A stretch of DNA of 64,000 nucleotides, taken from the NCBI RefSeq assembly GCF_905163445.1, contig NC_053187.1, positions 20,304,544 through 20,368,543 on the forward strand. The letters run 5' to 3'. Shown here piece after piece: positions 40,974-53,828 of the stretch; position 1 is the first letter of the stretch; every line of letters begins with the position of its first letter. The notes under the pieces are model-generated. The model saw only the letters and a list, made by a program, of their open reading frames with translations, was not told the origin of the DNA and searched no databases. The DNA comes from Pararge aegeria (lineage: Eukaryota; Arthropoda; Insecta; Lepidoptera; Nymphalidae). The position numbers and the translations under genes are program-made.

Positions 40974-43900
40974 ATAAAAGTGGTGGTCTTTTATTATGTT
41001 ATTTATTAATGGTATTTTTTTAATATCATATCAATATTGTACCCCGCACGGGGGGAGGTAGGGGGGTAGGTAGTGACAAAAAATAACGATACGGGACTCT
41101 TACGAGGTCTCGTAATCGGAATGAGTTTCTGCGACTACCATTGTTTGTCGCGGGTAACGGGGAATCAGGGTTCGATTCCGGTGAGGGAGCCTGAGAAACT
41201 GCTACCACATCCAAGGAAGGCAGCAGGCGCGCAAATTACCCACTCCCTGCACGGGGGGGGAGGTACGGGTAGGTAGTGACGAAAAATAACGATACGGGAC
41301 TCTTACGAGGTCTCGTCATCGAATAATCAATACACGAACTGCCCACACACTTGTAAATATAGACGTGCAAGATCGTTACACGAACCGCTAACCATTATAG
41401 TAAACTACTATGCAAACACACATAACATATACGCAATAAGGGAACTTGAAATTGGAGATTTTACCCTACCACACCCGTCTGTCTCATTCTGAAAACTATT
41501 CAAAATAATTGCTATTTTTCATTCTCATTCAAATATAAATAATAGTAAATAATATATAATTTTTGACTGAACTGAACCCAAGTGCCCGGCCTGTAGCCGG
41601 GCACCCCTCGTATTCATGTTCTAACCTAACCTAACCTAACCTAAATCTAGTTTTGACACCTTTAGACTTTAGATTCAAGATTTAATGTGAATATATGCAT
41701 TAATAAAAACTCATTACTATTTTAATACTAGTTATGCTGCTGTTGATGCACTGATGAAAGCCAGATAGCTAGATCAGTGTTTAGTTAGTCGTAGTTGCCG
41801 GTGGGCTGAGGTCTAAAGGAATCCAAACTAGTTTGAAAGGTTTGGATAGGTTAGGTTAGGTTAGAACATGAATAAGACGGGTGCCCGGCCGCAGGCCGGT
41901 CACTTAGGTTCAGTTCCGTTTAAAAAAAAAAAAAACAAAAAACAAAACGGACCAATACAAAGTATTCTTATTCATATTAGAAGATATTGTAAAATAACAA
42001 TTAATTTAAATTTTTTTTTTTTTTTTTCACTTACACATTAGGCCCGTCGCGCCGCGCCACTACTATATGGGGCGAAGGTGCGAAGTCGACGGCGACGACA
42101 AAGTACCGAGTCTAAGGAGACTGATGGCGGCGCCACACAGTGGCGTTATGTCTCTATAAAAGTGGTGGTCTTTTATTATGTTATTTATTAATGGTATTTT
42201 TTTAATATCATATCAATATTGTACCCCGCACGGGGGGAGGTAGGGGGGGGTAGGTAGTGACGAAAAATAACGATACGGGACTCTTACGAGGTCTCGTAAT
42301 CGGAATGAGTTTCTGCGACTACCATTGTTTGTCGCGGGTAACGGGGAATCAGGGTTCGATTCCGGTGAGGGAGCCTGAGAAACTGCTACCACATCCAAGG
42401 AAGGCAGCAGGCGCGCAAATTACCCACTCCCTGCACGGGGGGGGAGGTACGGGTAGGTAGTGACGAAAAATAACGATACGGGACTCTTACGAGGTCTCGT
42501 CATCGAATAATCAATACACGAACTGCCCACACACTTGTAAATATAGACGCGCAAGATCGTTACACGAACCGCTTACCATTATAGTAAACTACTATGCAAA
42601 CACACATAACATATACGCAATAAGGGAACTTGAAATTGGAGATTTTACCCTACCACACCCGTCTGTCTCATTCTGAAAACTATTCAAAATAATTGCTATT
42701 TTTCATTCTCATTCAAATATAAATAATAGTAAATAATATATAATTTTTGACTGAACTGAACCCAAGTGCCCGGCCTGTAGCCGGGCACCCCTCGTATTCA
42801 TGTTCTAACCTAACCTAACCTAACCTAAATCTAGTTTTGACACCTTTAGACTTTAGATTCAAGATTTAATGTGAATATATGCATTAATAAAAACTCATTA
42901 CTATTTTAATACTAGTTATGCTGCTGTTGATGCACTGATGAAAGCCAGATAGCTAGATCAGTGTTTAGTTAGTCGTAGTTGCCGGTGGGCTGAGGTCTAA
43001 AGGAATCCAAACTAGTTTGAAAGGTTTGGATAGGTTAGGTTAGGTTAGAACATGAATAAGACGGGTGCCCGGCCGCAGGCCGGTCACTTAGGTTCAGTTC
43101 CGTTTAAAAAAAAAAAAAAATAAAAACAAAACGGACCAATACAAAGTATTCTTATTCATATTAGAAGATATTGTAAAATAACAATTAATTTAAATTTTTT
43201 TTTTTTTTTTCACTTACACATTAGGCCCGTCGCGCCGCGCCACTACTATATGGGGCGAAGGTGCGAAGTCGACGGCGACGACAAAGTACCGAGTCTAAGG
43301 AGACTGATGGCGGCGCCACACAGTGGCGTTATGTCTCTATAAAAGTGGTGGTCTTTTATTATGTTATTTATTAATGGTATTTTTTTAATATCATATCAAT
43401 ATTGTACCCCGCACGGGGGGAGGTAGGGGGGGGTAGGTAGTGACGAAAAATAACGATACGGGACTCTTACGAGGTCTCGTAATCGGAATGAGTTTCTGCG
43501 ACTACCATTGTTTGTCGCGGGTAACGGGGAATCAGGGTTCGATTCCGGTGAGGGAGCCTGAGAAACTGCTACCACATCCAAGGAAGGCAGCAGGCGCGCA
43601 AATTACCCACTCCCTGCACGGGGGGGGAGGTACGGGTAGGTAGTGACGAAAAATAACGATACGGGACTCTTACGAGGTCTCGTCATCGAATAATCAATAC
43701 ACGAACTGCCCACACACTTGTAAATATAGACGCGCAAGATCGTTACACGAACCGCTTACCATTATAGTAAACTACTATGCAAACACACATAACATATACG
43801 CAATAAGGGAACTTTAAATTGGAGATTTTACCCTACCACACCCGTCTGTCTCATTCTGAAAACTATTCAAAATAATTGCTATTTTTCATTCTCATTCAAA

Positions 43901-46900
43901 TATAAATAATAGTAAATAATATATAATTTTTGACTGAACTGAACCCAAGTGCCCGGCCTGTAGCCGGGCACCCCTCGTATTCATGTTCTAACCTAACCTA
44001 ACCTAACCTAAATCTAGTTTTGACACCTTTAGACTTTAGATTCAAGATTTAATGTGAATATATGCATTAATAAAAACTCATTACTATTTTAATACTAGTT
44101 ATGCTGCTGTTGATGCACTGATGAAAGCCAGATAGCTAGATCAGTGTTTAGTTAGTCGTAGTTGCCGGTGGGCTGAGGTCTAAAGGAATCCAAACTAGTT
44201 TTAAAAGGTTTGGATAGGTTAGGTTAGGTTAGAACGAATAAGACGGGTGCCCGGCCGCAGGCCGGTCACTTAGGTTCAGTTCCGTTTAAAAAAAAAAAAA
44301 CAAAAAACAAAACGGACCAATACAAAGTATTTTTATTCATATTAGAAGATATTGTAAAATAACAATTAATTTAATTTTTTTTTTTTTTTTTTTTCACTTA
44401 CACATTAGGCCCGTCGCGCCGCGCCACTACTATATGGGGCGAAGGTGCGAAGTCGACGGCGACGACAAAGTACCGAGTCTAAGGAGACTGATGGCGGCGC
44501 CACACAGTGGCGTTATGTCTCTATAAAAGTGGTGGTCTTTTATTATGTTATTTATTAATGGTATTTTTTTAATATCATATCAATATTGTACCCCGCACGG
44601 GGGGAGGTAGGGGGGTAGGTAGTGACGAAAAATAACGATACGGGACTCTTACGAGGTCTCGTAATCGGAATGAGTTTCTGCGACTACCATTGTTTGTCGC
44701 GGGTAACGGGGAATCAGGGTTCGATTCCGGTGAGGGAGCCTGAGAAACTGCTACCACATCCAAGGAAGGCAGCAGGCGCGCAAATTACCCACTCCCTGCA
44801 CGGGGGGGGAGGTACGGGTAGGTAGTGACGAAAAATAACGATACGGGACTCTTACGAGGTCTCGTCATCGAATAATCAATACACGAACTGCCCACACACT
44901 TGTAAATATAGACGTGCAAGATCGTTACACGAACCGCTAACCATTATAGTAAACTACTATGCAAACACACATAACATATACGCAATAAGGGAACTTGAAA
45001 TTGGAGATTTTACCCTACCACACCCGTCTGTCTCATTCTGAAAACTATTCAAAATAATTGCTATTTTTCATTCTCATTCAAATATAAATAATAGTAAATA
45101 ATATATAATTTTTGACTGAACTGAACCCAAGTGCCCGGCCTGTAGCCGGGCACCCCTCGTATTCATGTTCTAACCTAACCTAACCTAACCTAAATCTAGT
45201 TTTGACACCTTTAGACTTTAGATTCAAGATTTAATGTGAATATATGCATTAATAAAAACTCATTACTATTTTAATACTAGTTATGCTGCTGTTGATGCAC
45301 TGATGAAAGCCAGATAGCTAGATCAGTGTTTAGTTAGTCGTAGTTGCCGGTGGGCTGAGGTCTAAAGGAATCCAAACTAGTTTGAAAGGTTTGGATAGGT
45401 TAGGTTAGGTTAGAACATGAATAAGACGGGTGCCCGGCCGCAGGCCGGTCACTTAGGTTCAGTTCCGTTTAAAAAAAAAAAAAACAAAAAACAAAACGGA
45501 CCAATACAAAGTATTCTTATTCATATTAGAAGATATTGTAAAATAACAATTAATTTAAATTTTTTTTTTTTTTTTTCACTTACACATTAGGCCCGTCGCG
45601 CCGCGCCACTACTATATGGGGCGAAGGTGCGAAGTCGACGGCGACGACAAAGTACCGAGTCTAAGGAGACTGATGGCGGCGCCACACAGTGGCGTTATGT
45701 CTCTATAAAAGTGGTGGTCTTTTATTATGTTATTTATTAATGGTATTTTTTTAATATCATATCAATATTGTACCCCGCACGGGGGGAGGTAGGGGGGGGT
45801 AGGTAGTGACGAAAAATAACGATACGGGACTCTTACGAGGTCTCGTAATCGGAATGAGTTTCTGCGACTACCATTGTTTGTCGCGGGTAACGGGGAATCA
45901 GGGTTCGATTCCGGTGAGGGAGCCTGAGAAACTGCTACCACATCCAAGGAAGGCAGCAGGCGCGCAAATTACCCACTCCCTGCACGGGGGGGGAGGTACG
46001 GGTAGGTAGTGACGAAAAATAACGATACGGGACTCTTACGAGGTCTCGTCATCGAATAATCAATACACGAACTGCCCACACACTTGTAAATATAGACGCG
46101 CAAGATCGTTACACGAACCGCTTACCATTATAGTAAACTACTATGCAAACACACATAACATATACGCAATAAGGGAACTTGAAATTGGAGATTTTACCCT
46201 ACCACACCCGTCTGTCTCATTCTGAAAACTATTCAAAATAATTGCTATTTTTCATTCTCATTCAAATATAAATAATAGTAAATAATATATAATTTTTGAC
46301 TGAACTGAACCCAAGTGCCCGGCCTGTAGCCGGGCACCCCTCGTATTCATGTTCTAACCTAACCTAACCTAACCTAAATCTAGTTTTGACACCTTTAGAC
46401 TTTAGATTCAAGATTTAATGTGAATATATGCATTAATAAAAACTCATTACTATTTTAATACTAGTTATGCTGCTGTTGATGCACTGATGAAAGCCAGATA
46501 GCTAGATCAGTGTTTAGTTAGTCGTAGTTGCCGGTGGGCTGAGGTCTAAAGGAATCCAAACTAGTTTGAAAGGTTTGGATAGGTTAGGTTAGGTTAGAAC
46601 ATGAATAAGACGGGTGCCCGGCCGCAGGCCGGTCACTTAGGTTCAGTTCCGTTTAAAAAAAAAAAAAACAAAAAACAAAACGGACCAATACAAAGTATTC
46701 TTATTCATATTAGAAGATATTGTAAAATAACAATTAATTTAAATTTTTTTTTTTTTTTTCACTTACACATTAGGCCCGTCGCGCCGCGCCACTACTATAT
46801 GGGGCGAAGGTGCGAAGTCGACGGCGACGACAAAGTACCGAGTCTAAGGAGACTGATGGCGGCGCCACACAGTGGCGTTATGTCTCTATAAAAGTGGTGG

Positions 46901-48071
46901 TCTTTTATTATGTTATTTATTAATGGTATTTTTTTAATATCATATCAATATTGTACCCCGCACGGGGGGAGGTAGGGGGGGGTAGGTAGTGACGAAAAAT
47001 AACGATACGGGACTCTTACGAGGTCTCGTAATCGGAATGAGTTTCTGCGACTACCATTGTTTGTCGCGGGTAACGGGGAATCAGGGTTCGATTCCGGTGA
47101 GGGAGCCTGAGAAACTGCTACCACATCCAAGGAAGGCAGCAGGCGCGCAAATTACCCACTCCCTGCACGGGGGGGGAGGTACGGGTAGGTAGTGACGAAA
47201 AATAACGATACGGGACTCTTACGAGGTCTCGTCATCGAATAATCAATACACGAACTGCCCACACACTTGTAAATATAGACGCGCAAGATCGTTACACGAA
47301 CCGCTTACCATTATAGTAAACTACTATGCAAACACACATAACATATACGCAATAAGGGAACTTTAAATTGGAGATTTTACCCTACCACACCCGTCTGTCT
47401 CATTCTGAAAACTATTCAAAATAATTGCTATTTTTCATTCTCATTCAAATATAAATAATAGTAAATAATATATAATTTTTGACTGAACTGAACCCAAGTG
47501 CCCGGCCTGTAGCCGGGCACCCCTCGTATTCATGTTCTAACCTAACCTAACCTAACCTAAATCTAGTTTTGACACCTTTAGACTTTAGATTCAAGATTTA
47601 ATGTGAATATATGCATTAATAAAAACTCATTACTATTTTAATACTAGTTATGCTGCTGTTGATGCACTGATGAAAGCCAGATAGCTAGATCAGTGTTTAG
47701 TTAGTCGTAGTTGCCGGTGGGCTGAGGTCTAAAGGAATCCAAACTAGTTTTAAAAGGTTTGGATAGGTTAGGTTAGGTTAGAACGAATAAGACGGGTGCC
47801 CGGCCGCAGGCCGGTCACTTAGGTTCAGTTCCGTTTAAAAAAAAAAAAAACAAAAAACAAAACGGACCAATACAAAGTATTTTTATTCATATTAGAAGAT
47901 ATTGTAAAATAACAATTAATTTAATTTTTTTTTTTTTTTTTTTCACTTACACATTAGGCCCGTCGCGCCGCGCCACTACTATATGGGGCGAAGGTGCGAA
48001 GTCGACGGCGACGACAAAGTACCGAGTCTAAGGAGACTGATGGCGGCGCCACACAGTGGCGTTATGTCTCT
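40974..48071 (+). repeat. Array block G: six short monomers (second copy of block C)
   Basis: Monomers 32-37 (starts 40974, 42156, 43339, 44523, 45705, 46888) are 1182-1184 bp and collinear with block C at an offset of about 26.2 kb. They again lack S3 and share block C's private features (eight-G runs, tagtttgaaagg, loss of cat before gaataagac). One monomer has a taaaaac interruption in its A-run near 43121. Confidence 0.9.
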
Positions 48072-51000
48072 ATAAAAGTGGTGGTCTTTTATTATGTTAT
48101 TTATTAATGGTATTTTTTTAATATCATATCAATATTGTACCCCGCACGGGGGGAGGTAGGGGGGTAGGTAGTGACGAAAAATAACGATACGGGACTCTTA
48201 CGAGGTCTCGTAATCGGAATGAGTTTCTGCGACTACCATTGTTTGTCGCGGGTAACGGGGAATCAGGGTTCGATTCCGGTGAGGGAGCCTGAGAAACTGC
48301 TACCACATCCAAGGAAGGCAGCAGGCGCGCAAATTACCCACTCCCTGCACGGGGGGGGAGGTACGGGTAGGTAGTGACGAAAAATAACGATACGGGACTC
48401 TTACGAGGTCTCGTCATCGAATAATCAATACACGAACTGCCCACACACTTGTAAATATAGACGCGCAAGATCGTTACACGAACCGCTTACCATTATAGTA
48501 AACTACTATGCAAACACACATAACATATACGCAATAAGGGAACTTTAAATTGGAGATTTTACCCTACCACACCCGTCTGTCTCATTCTGAAAACTATTCA
48601 AAATAATTGCTATTTTTCATTCTCATTCAAATATAAATAATAGTAAATAATATATAATTTTTGACTGAACTGAACCCAAGTGCCCGGCCTGTAGCCGGGC
48701 ACCCCTCGTATTCATGTTCTAACCTAACCTAACCTAACCTAAATCTAGTTTTGATACCTTTAGACTTTAGATTCAAGATTTAATGTGAATATATGCATTA
48801 ATAAAAACTCATTACTATTTTAATACTAGTTATGCTGCTGTTGATGCACTGATGAAAGCCAGATAGCTAGATCAGTGTTTAGTTAGTCGTAGTTGCCGGT
48901 GGGCTGAGGTCTAAAGGAATCCAAACTAGTTTTAAAAGGTTTGGATAGGTTAGGTTAGGTTAGAACGAATAAGACGGGTGCCCGGCCGCAGGCCGGTCAC
49001 TTAGGTTCAGTTCCGTTTAAAAAAAAAAAAACAAAAAACAAAACGGACCAATACAAAGTATTCTTATTCATATTAGAAGATATTGTAAAATAACAATTCA
49101 TTTAATTTTTTTTTTTTTTTTTTCACTTACACATTAGGCCCGTCGCGCCGCGCCACTACTATATGGGGCGAAGGTGCGAAGTCGACGGCGACGACAAAGT
49201 ACCGAGTCTAAGGAGACTGATGGCGGCGCCACACAGTGGCGTTATGTCTCTATAAAAGTGGTGGTCTTTTATTATGTTATTTATTAATGGTATTATTTTA
49301 ATATCATATCAATATTGTACCCCGCACAGGGGGGAGGTACGGGTAGGTAGTGACGATAAATAACGATACGGGACTCTTACGAGGTCTCGCAATCGGAATG
49401 AGTACACTTTAAATATTTTAACGAGGTAAAATTTAAGGGCATTGAGGGTCTGGTGCCAGTGGTGGTTGATTAGATCCACACACTATACTTTTTATAATTA
49501 TGTGGCGTTTTGTCTGTATACAAGTGGTGGTCTTTTATTATGTTATTTATTAATGGTATTTTTTTAATATCATATCAATATTGTACCCCGCACGGGGGGA
49601 GGTAGGGGGGGGTAGGTAGTGACGAAAAATAACGATACGGGACTCTTACGAGGTCTCGTAATCGGATTGAGTTTCTGCGACTACCATTGTTTGTCGCGGG
49701 TAACGGGGAATCAGGGTTCGATTCCGGTGAGGGAGCCTGAGAAACTGCTACCACATCCAAGGAAGGCAGCAGGCGCGCAAATTACCCACTCCCTGCACGG
49801 GGGGGGAGGTACGGGTAGGTAGTGACGAAAAATAACGATACGGGACTCTTACGAGGTCTCGTCATCGAAATCGTCACTTGTAAATATAAACGCGCAAGAT
49901 CGTTACACGAACCGCTTACCATTATAGTAAACTACTATGCAAACACACATAACATATACGCAATAAGGGAACTTTAAATTGGAGATTTTACCCTACCACA
50001 CCCGTCTGTCTCATTCTGAAAACTATTCAAAATAATTGCTATTTTTCATTCTCATTCAAATATAAATAATAGTAAATAATATATAATTTTTGACTGAACT
50101 GAACCCAAGTGCCCGGCCTGTAGCCGGGCACCCCTCGTATTCATGTTCTAACCTAACCTAACCTAAATCTAGTTTTGACACATTTAGACTTTAGATTCAA
50201 GATTTAATGTGAATATATGCATTAATAAAACTCATTACTATTTTAATACTAGTTATGCTGCTGTTGATGCACTGATGAAAGCCAGATTGCTAGATCAGTG
50301 TTTAGTTAGTCGTAGTTGCCGGTGGGCTGAGGTCTAAAGGAATCCAAACTAGTTTTAAAAGGTTTGGATAGGTTAGGTTAGGTTAGAACATGAATAAGAC
50401 GGGTGCCCGGCCGCAGGCCGGTCACTTAGGTTCAGTTCCGTTTAAAAAAAAAAAAAACAAAAAACAAAACGGACCAATACAAAGTATTCTTATTCATATT
50501 AGAAGATATTGTAAAATAACATTTAATTTAATTTTTTTTTTTTTTTTCACTTACACATTAGGCCCGTCGCGCCGCGCCACTACTATATGGGGCGAAGGTG
50601 CGAAGTCGACGGCGATAACGATACGGGACTCTTACGAGGTCTCACAATCGGAATGAGTACACTTTAAATATTTTAACGAGATAAAATTTAAGGGCATTGA
50701 GGGTCTGGTGCCAGTGGTGGTTGATTAGATCCACACACTATACTTTTTATAATTATGTGGCGTTATGTCTGTATGAAAGTGGTGGTCTTTTATTATGTTA
50801 TTTATTAATGGTATTTTTTTAATATCATATCAATATTGTACCCCGCACGGGGGGAGGTAGGGGGGTAGGTAGTGACGAAAACTAACGATACGGGACTCTT
50901 ACGAGGTCTCGTAATCGGAATGAGTTTCTGCGACTACCATTGTTTGTCGCGGGTAACGGGGAATCAGGGTTCGATTCCGGTGAGGGAGCCTGAGAAACTG

Positions 51001-52196
51001 CTACCACATCCAAGGAAGGCAGCAGGCGCGCAAATTACCCACTCCCTGCACGGGGGGGGAGGTACGGGTAGGTAGTGACGAAAAATAACGATACGGGACT
51101 CTTACGAGGTCTCGTCATCGAAATCGTCACTTGTAAATATAAACGCGCAAGATCGTTACACGAACCGCTTACCATTATAGTAAACTACTATGCAAACGCA
51201 CATAACATATACGCAATAAGGGAACTTTAAATTGGAGATTTTACCCTACCACACCCGTCTGTCTCATTCTGAAAACTATTCAAAATAATTGCTATTTTTC
51301 ATTCTCATTCAAATATAAATAATAGTAAATAATATATAATTTTTGACTGAACTGAACCCAAGTGCCCGGCCTGTAGCCGGGCACCCCTCGTATTCATGTT
51401 CTAACCTAACCTAACCTAACCTAAATCTAGTTTTGACACCTTTAGACTTTAGATTCAAGATTTAATGTGAATATATGCATTAATAAAAACTCATTACTAT
51501 TTTAATACTAGTTATGCTGCTGTTGATGCACTGATGAAAGCCAGATAGCTAGATCAGTGTTTAGTTAGTCGTAGTTGCCGGTGGGCTGAGGTCTAAAGGA
51601 ATCCAAACTAGTTTTAAAAGGTTTGGATAGGTTAGGTTAGGTTAGAACATGAATAAGACGGGTGCCCGGCCGCAGGCCGGTCGCTTAGGTTCAGTTCCGT
51701 TTAAAAAAAAAAAACAAAAAACAAAACGTACCAATACAAAGTACTCTTATTCATATTAGAAGATATTGTAAAATAACAATTCATTTAATTTTTTTTTTTT
51801 TTTTTTCAATTACACATTAGGCCCGTCGCGCCGCGCCACTACTATATGGGGCGAAGGTGCGAAGTCGACGGCGACGACAAAGTACCGAGTCTAAGGAGAC
51901 TGATGGCGGCGCCACACATTGGCGTTATGTCTCTATAAAAGTGGTGGTCTTTTATTATGTTATTTATTAATGGTATTATTTTAATATCATATCAATATTG
52001 TACCCCGCACAGGGGGGAGGTACGGGTAGGTAGTGACGAAAAATAACGATACGGGACTCTTACGAGGTCTCGCAATCGGAATGAGTACACTTTAAATATT
52101 TTAACGAGGTAAAATTTAAGGGCATTGAGGGTCTGGTGCCAGTGGTGGTTGATTAGATCCACTATACTTTTTATAATTATGTGGCGTTATGTCTGT
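48072..52196 (+). repeat. Array monomers 38-40
   Basis: Monomer 38 (48072-49517, 1446 bp) is full length and has no counterpart at the matching place in the first copy. Its S3 carries gacgataaat, also seen at 12160. Monomer 39 (1255 bp) carries the gacggcga/taacgat fusion at about 50616. Monomer 40 (1424 bp) carries gacgaaaactaacg at 50873, shared with monomer 19 at 23201. Monomers 39-40 correspond to monomers 18-19 at an offset of 27672 bp. Confidence 0.88.
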
Positions 52197-53828
52197 ATGA
52201 AAGTGGTGGTCTTTTATTATGTTATTTATTAATGGTATTTTTTTAATATCATATCAATATTGTACCCCGCACGGGGGGAAGCAGGGGGGTAGGTAGTGAC
52301 GAAAAATAACGATACGGGACTCTTACGAGGTCTCGTAATCGGAATGAGTTTCTGCGACTACCATTGTTTGTCGTGGGTAACGGGGAATCAGGGTTCGATT
52401 CCGGTGAGGGAGCCTGAGAAACTGCTGCCACATCCAAGGAAGGCAGCAGGCGCGCAAATTACCTACTCCCTGCACGGGGGGGGAGGTACGGGTAGGTAGT
52501 GACGAAAAATAACGATACGGGACTCTTACGAGGTCTCGTAATCGGAATGAGTTTCTGCGACTACCATTGTTTGTCGTGGGTAACGGGGAATCAGGGTTCG
52601 ATTCCGGTGAGGGAGCCTGAGAAACTGCTACCACATCCAAGGAAGGCAGCAGGCGCGCAAATTACCCACTCCCTGCACGGGGGGGGAGGTACGGGTAGGT
52701 AGTGACGAAAAATAACGATACGGGACTCTTACGAGGTCTCGTCATCGAAATCGTCACTTGTAAATATAAACGCGCAAGATCGTTACACGAACCGCTTACC
52801 ATTATAGTAAACTACTATGCAAACGCACATAACATATACGCAATAAGGGAACTTTAAATTGGAGATTTTACCCTACCACACCCGTCTGTCTCATTCTGAA
52901 AACTATTCAAAATAATTGCTATTTTTCATTCTCATTCAAATATAAATAATAGTAAATAATATATAATTTTTGACTGAACTGAACCCAAGTGCCCGGCCTG
53001 TAGCCGGGCACCCCTCGTATTCATGTTCTAACCTAACCTAACCTAACCTAAATCTAGTTTTGACACCTTTAGACTTTAGATTCAAGATTTAATGTGAATA
53101 TATGCATTAATAAAAACTCATTACTATTTTAATACTAGTTATGCTGCTGTTGATGCACTGATGAAAGCCAGATAGCTAGATTAGTGTTTAGTTAGTCGTA
53201 GTTGCCGGTGGGCTGAGGTCTAAAGGAATCCAAACTAGTTTTAAAAGGTTTGGATAGGTTAGGTTAGGTTAGAACATGAATAAGACGGGTGCCCGGCCGC
53301 AGGCCGGTCACTTAGGTTCAGTTCCGTTTAAAAAAAAAAAAACAAAAAACAAAACGTACCAATACGAAGTACTCTTATTCATATTAGAAGATATTGTAAA
53401 ATAACAATTAATTTAATTTTTTTTTTTTTTTTTTCACTTACACATTAGGCCCGTCGCGCCGCGCCACTACTATATGGGGCGAAGGTGCGAAGTCGACGGC
53501 GATGACAAAGTACCGAGTCTAAGGAGACTGATGGCGGCGCCACACAGTGGCGTTATGTCTCTATAAAAGTGGTGGTCTTTTATTATGTTATTTATTAATG
53601 GTATTATTTTAATATCATATCAATATTGTACCCCGCACAGGGGGGAGGTACGGGTAGGTAGTGACGAAAAATAACGATACGGGACTCTTACGAGGTCTCG
53701 CAATCGGAATGAGTACACTTTAAATATTTTAACGAGATAAAATTTAAGGGCATTGAGGGTCTGGTGCCAGTGGTGGTTGATTAGATCCACACACTATACT
53801 TTTTATAATTATGTGGCGTTATGTCTGT
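52197..53828 (+). repeat. Array monomer 41 with an extra 203-bp tandem 18S copy
   Basis: This 1632-bp unit is the longest. Its S1 contains the 203-bp period more than twice: tagtgacgaaaa occurs at 52295, 52498 and 52701. The first copy has cgtgggtaac and aaactgctgcc, and the second has cgtgggtaac with aaactgctacc, so the copies come from two S1 subtypes joined by unequal exchange. The agcagggggg change at 52270 is shared only with monomer 26 (33181). Confidence 0.88.
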
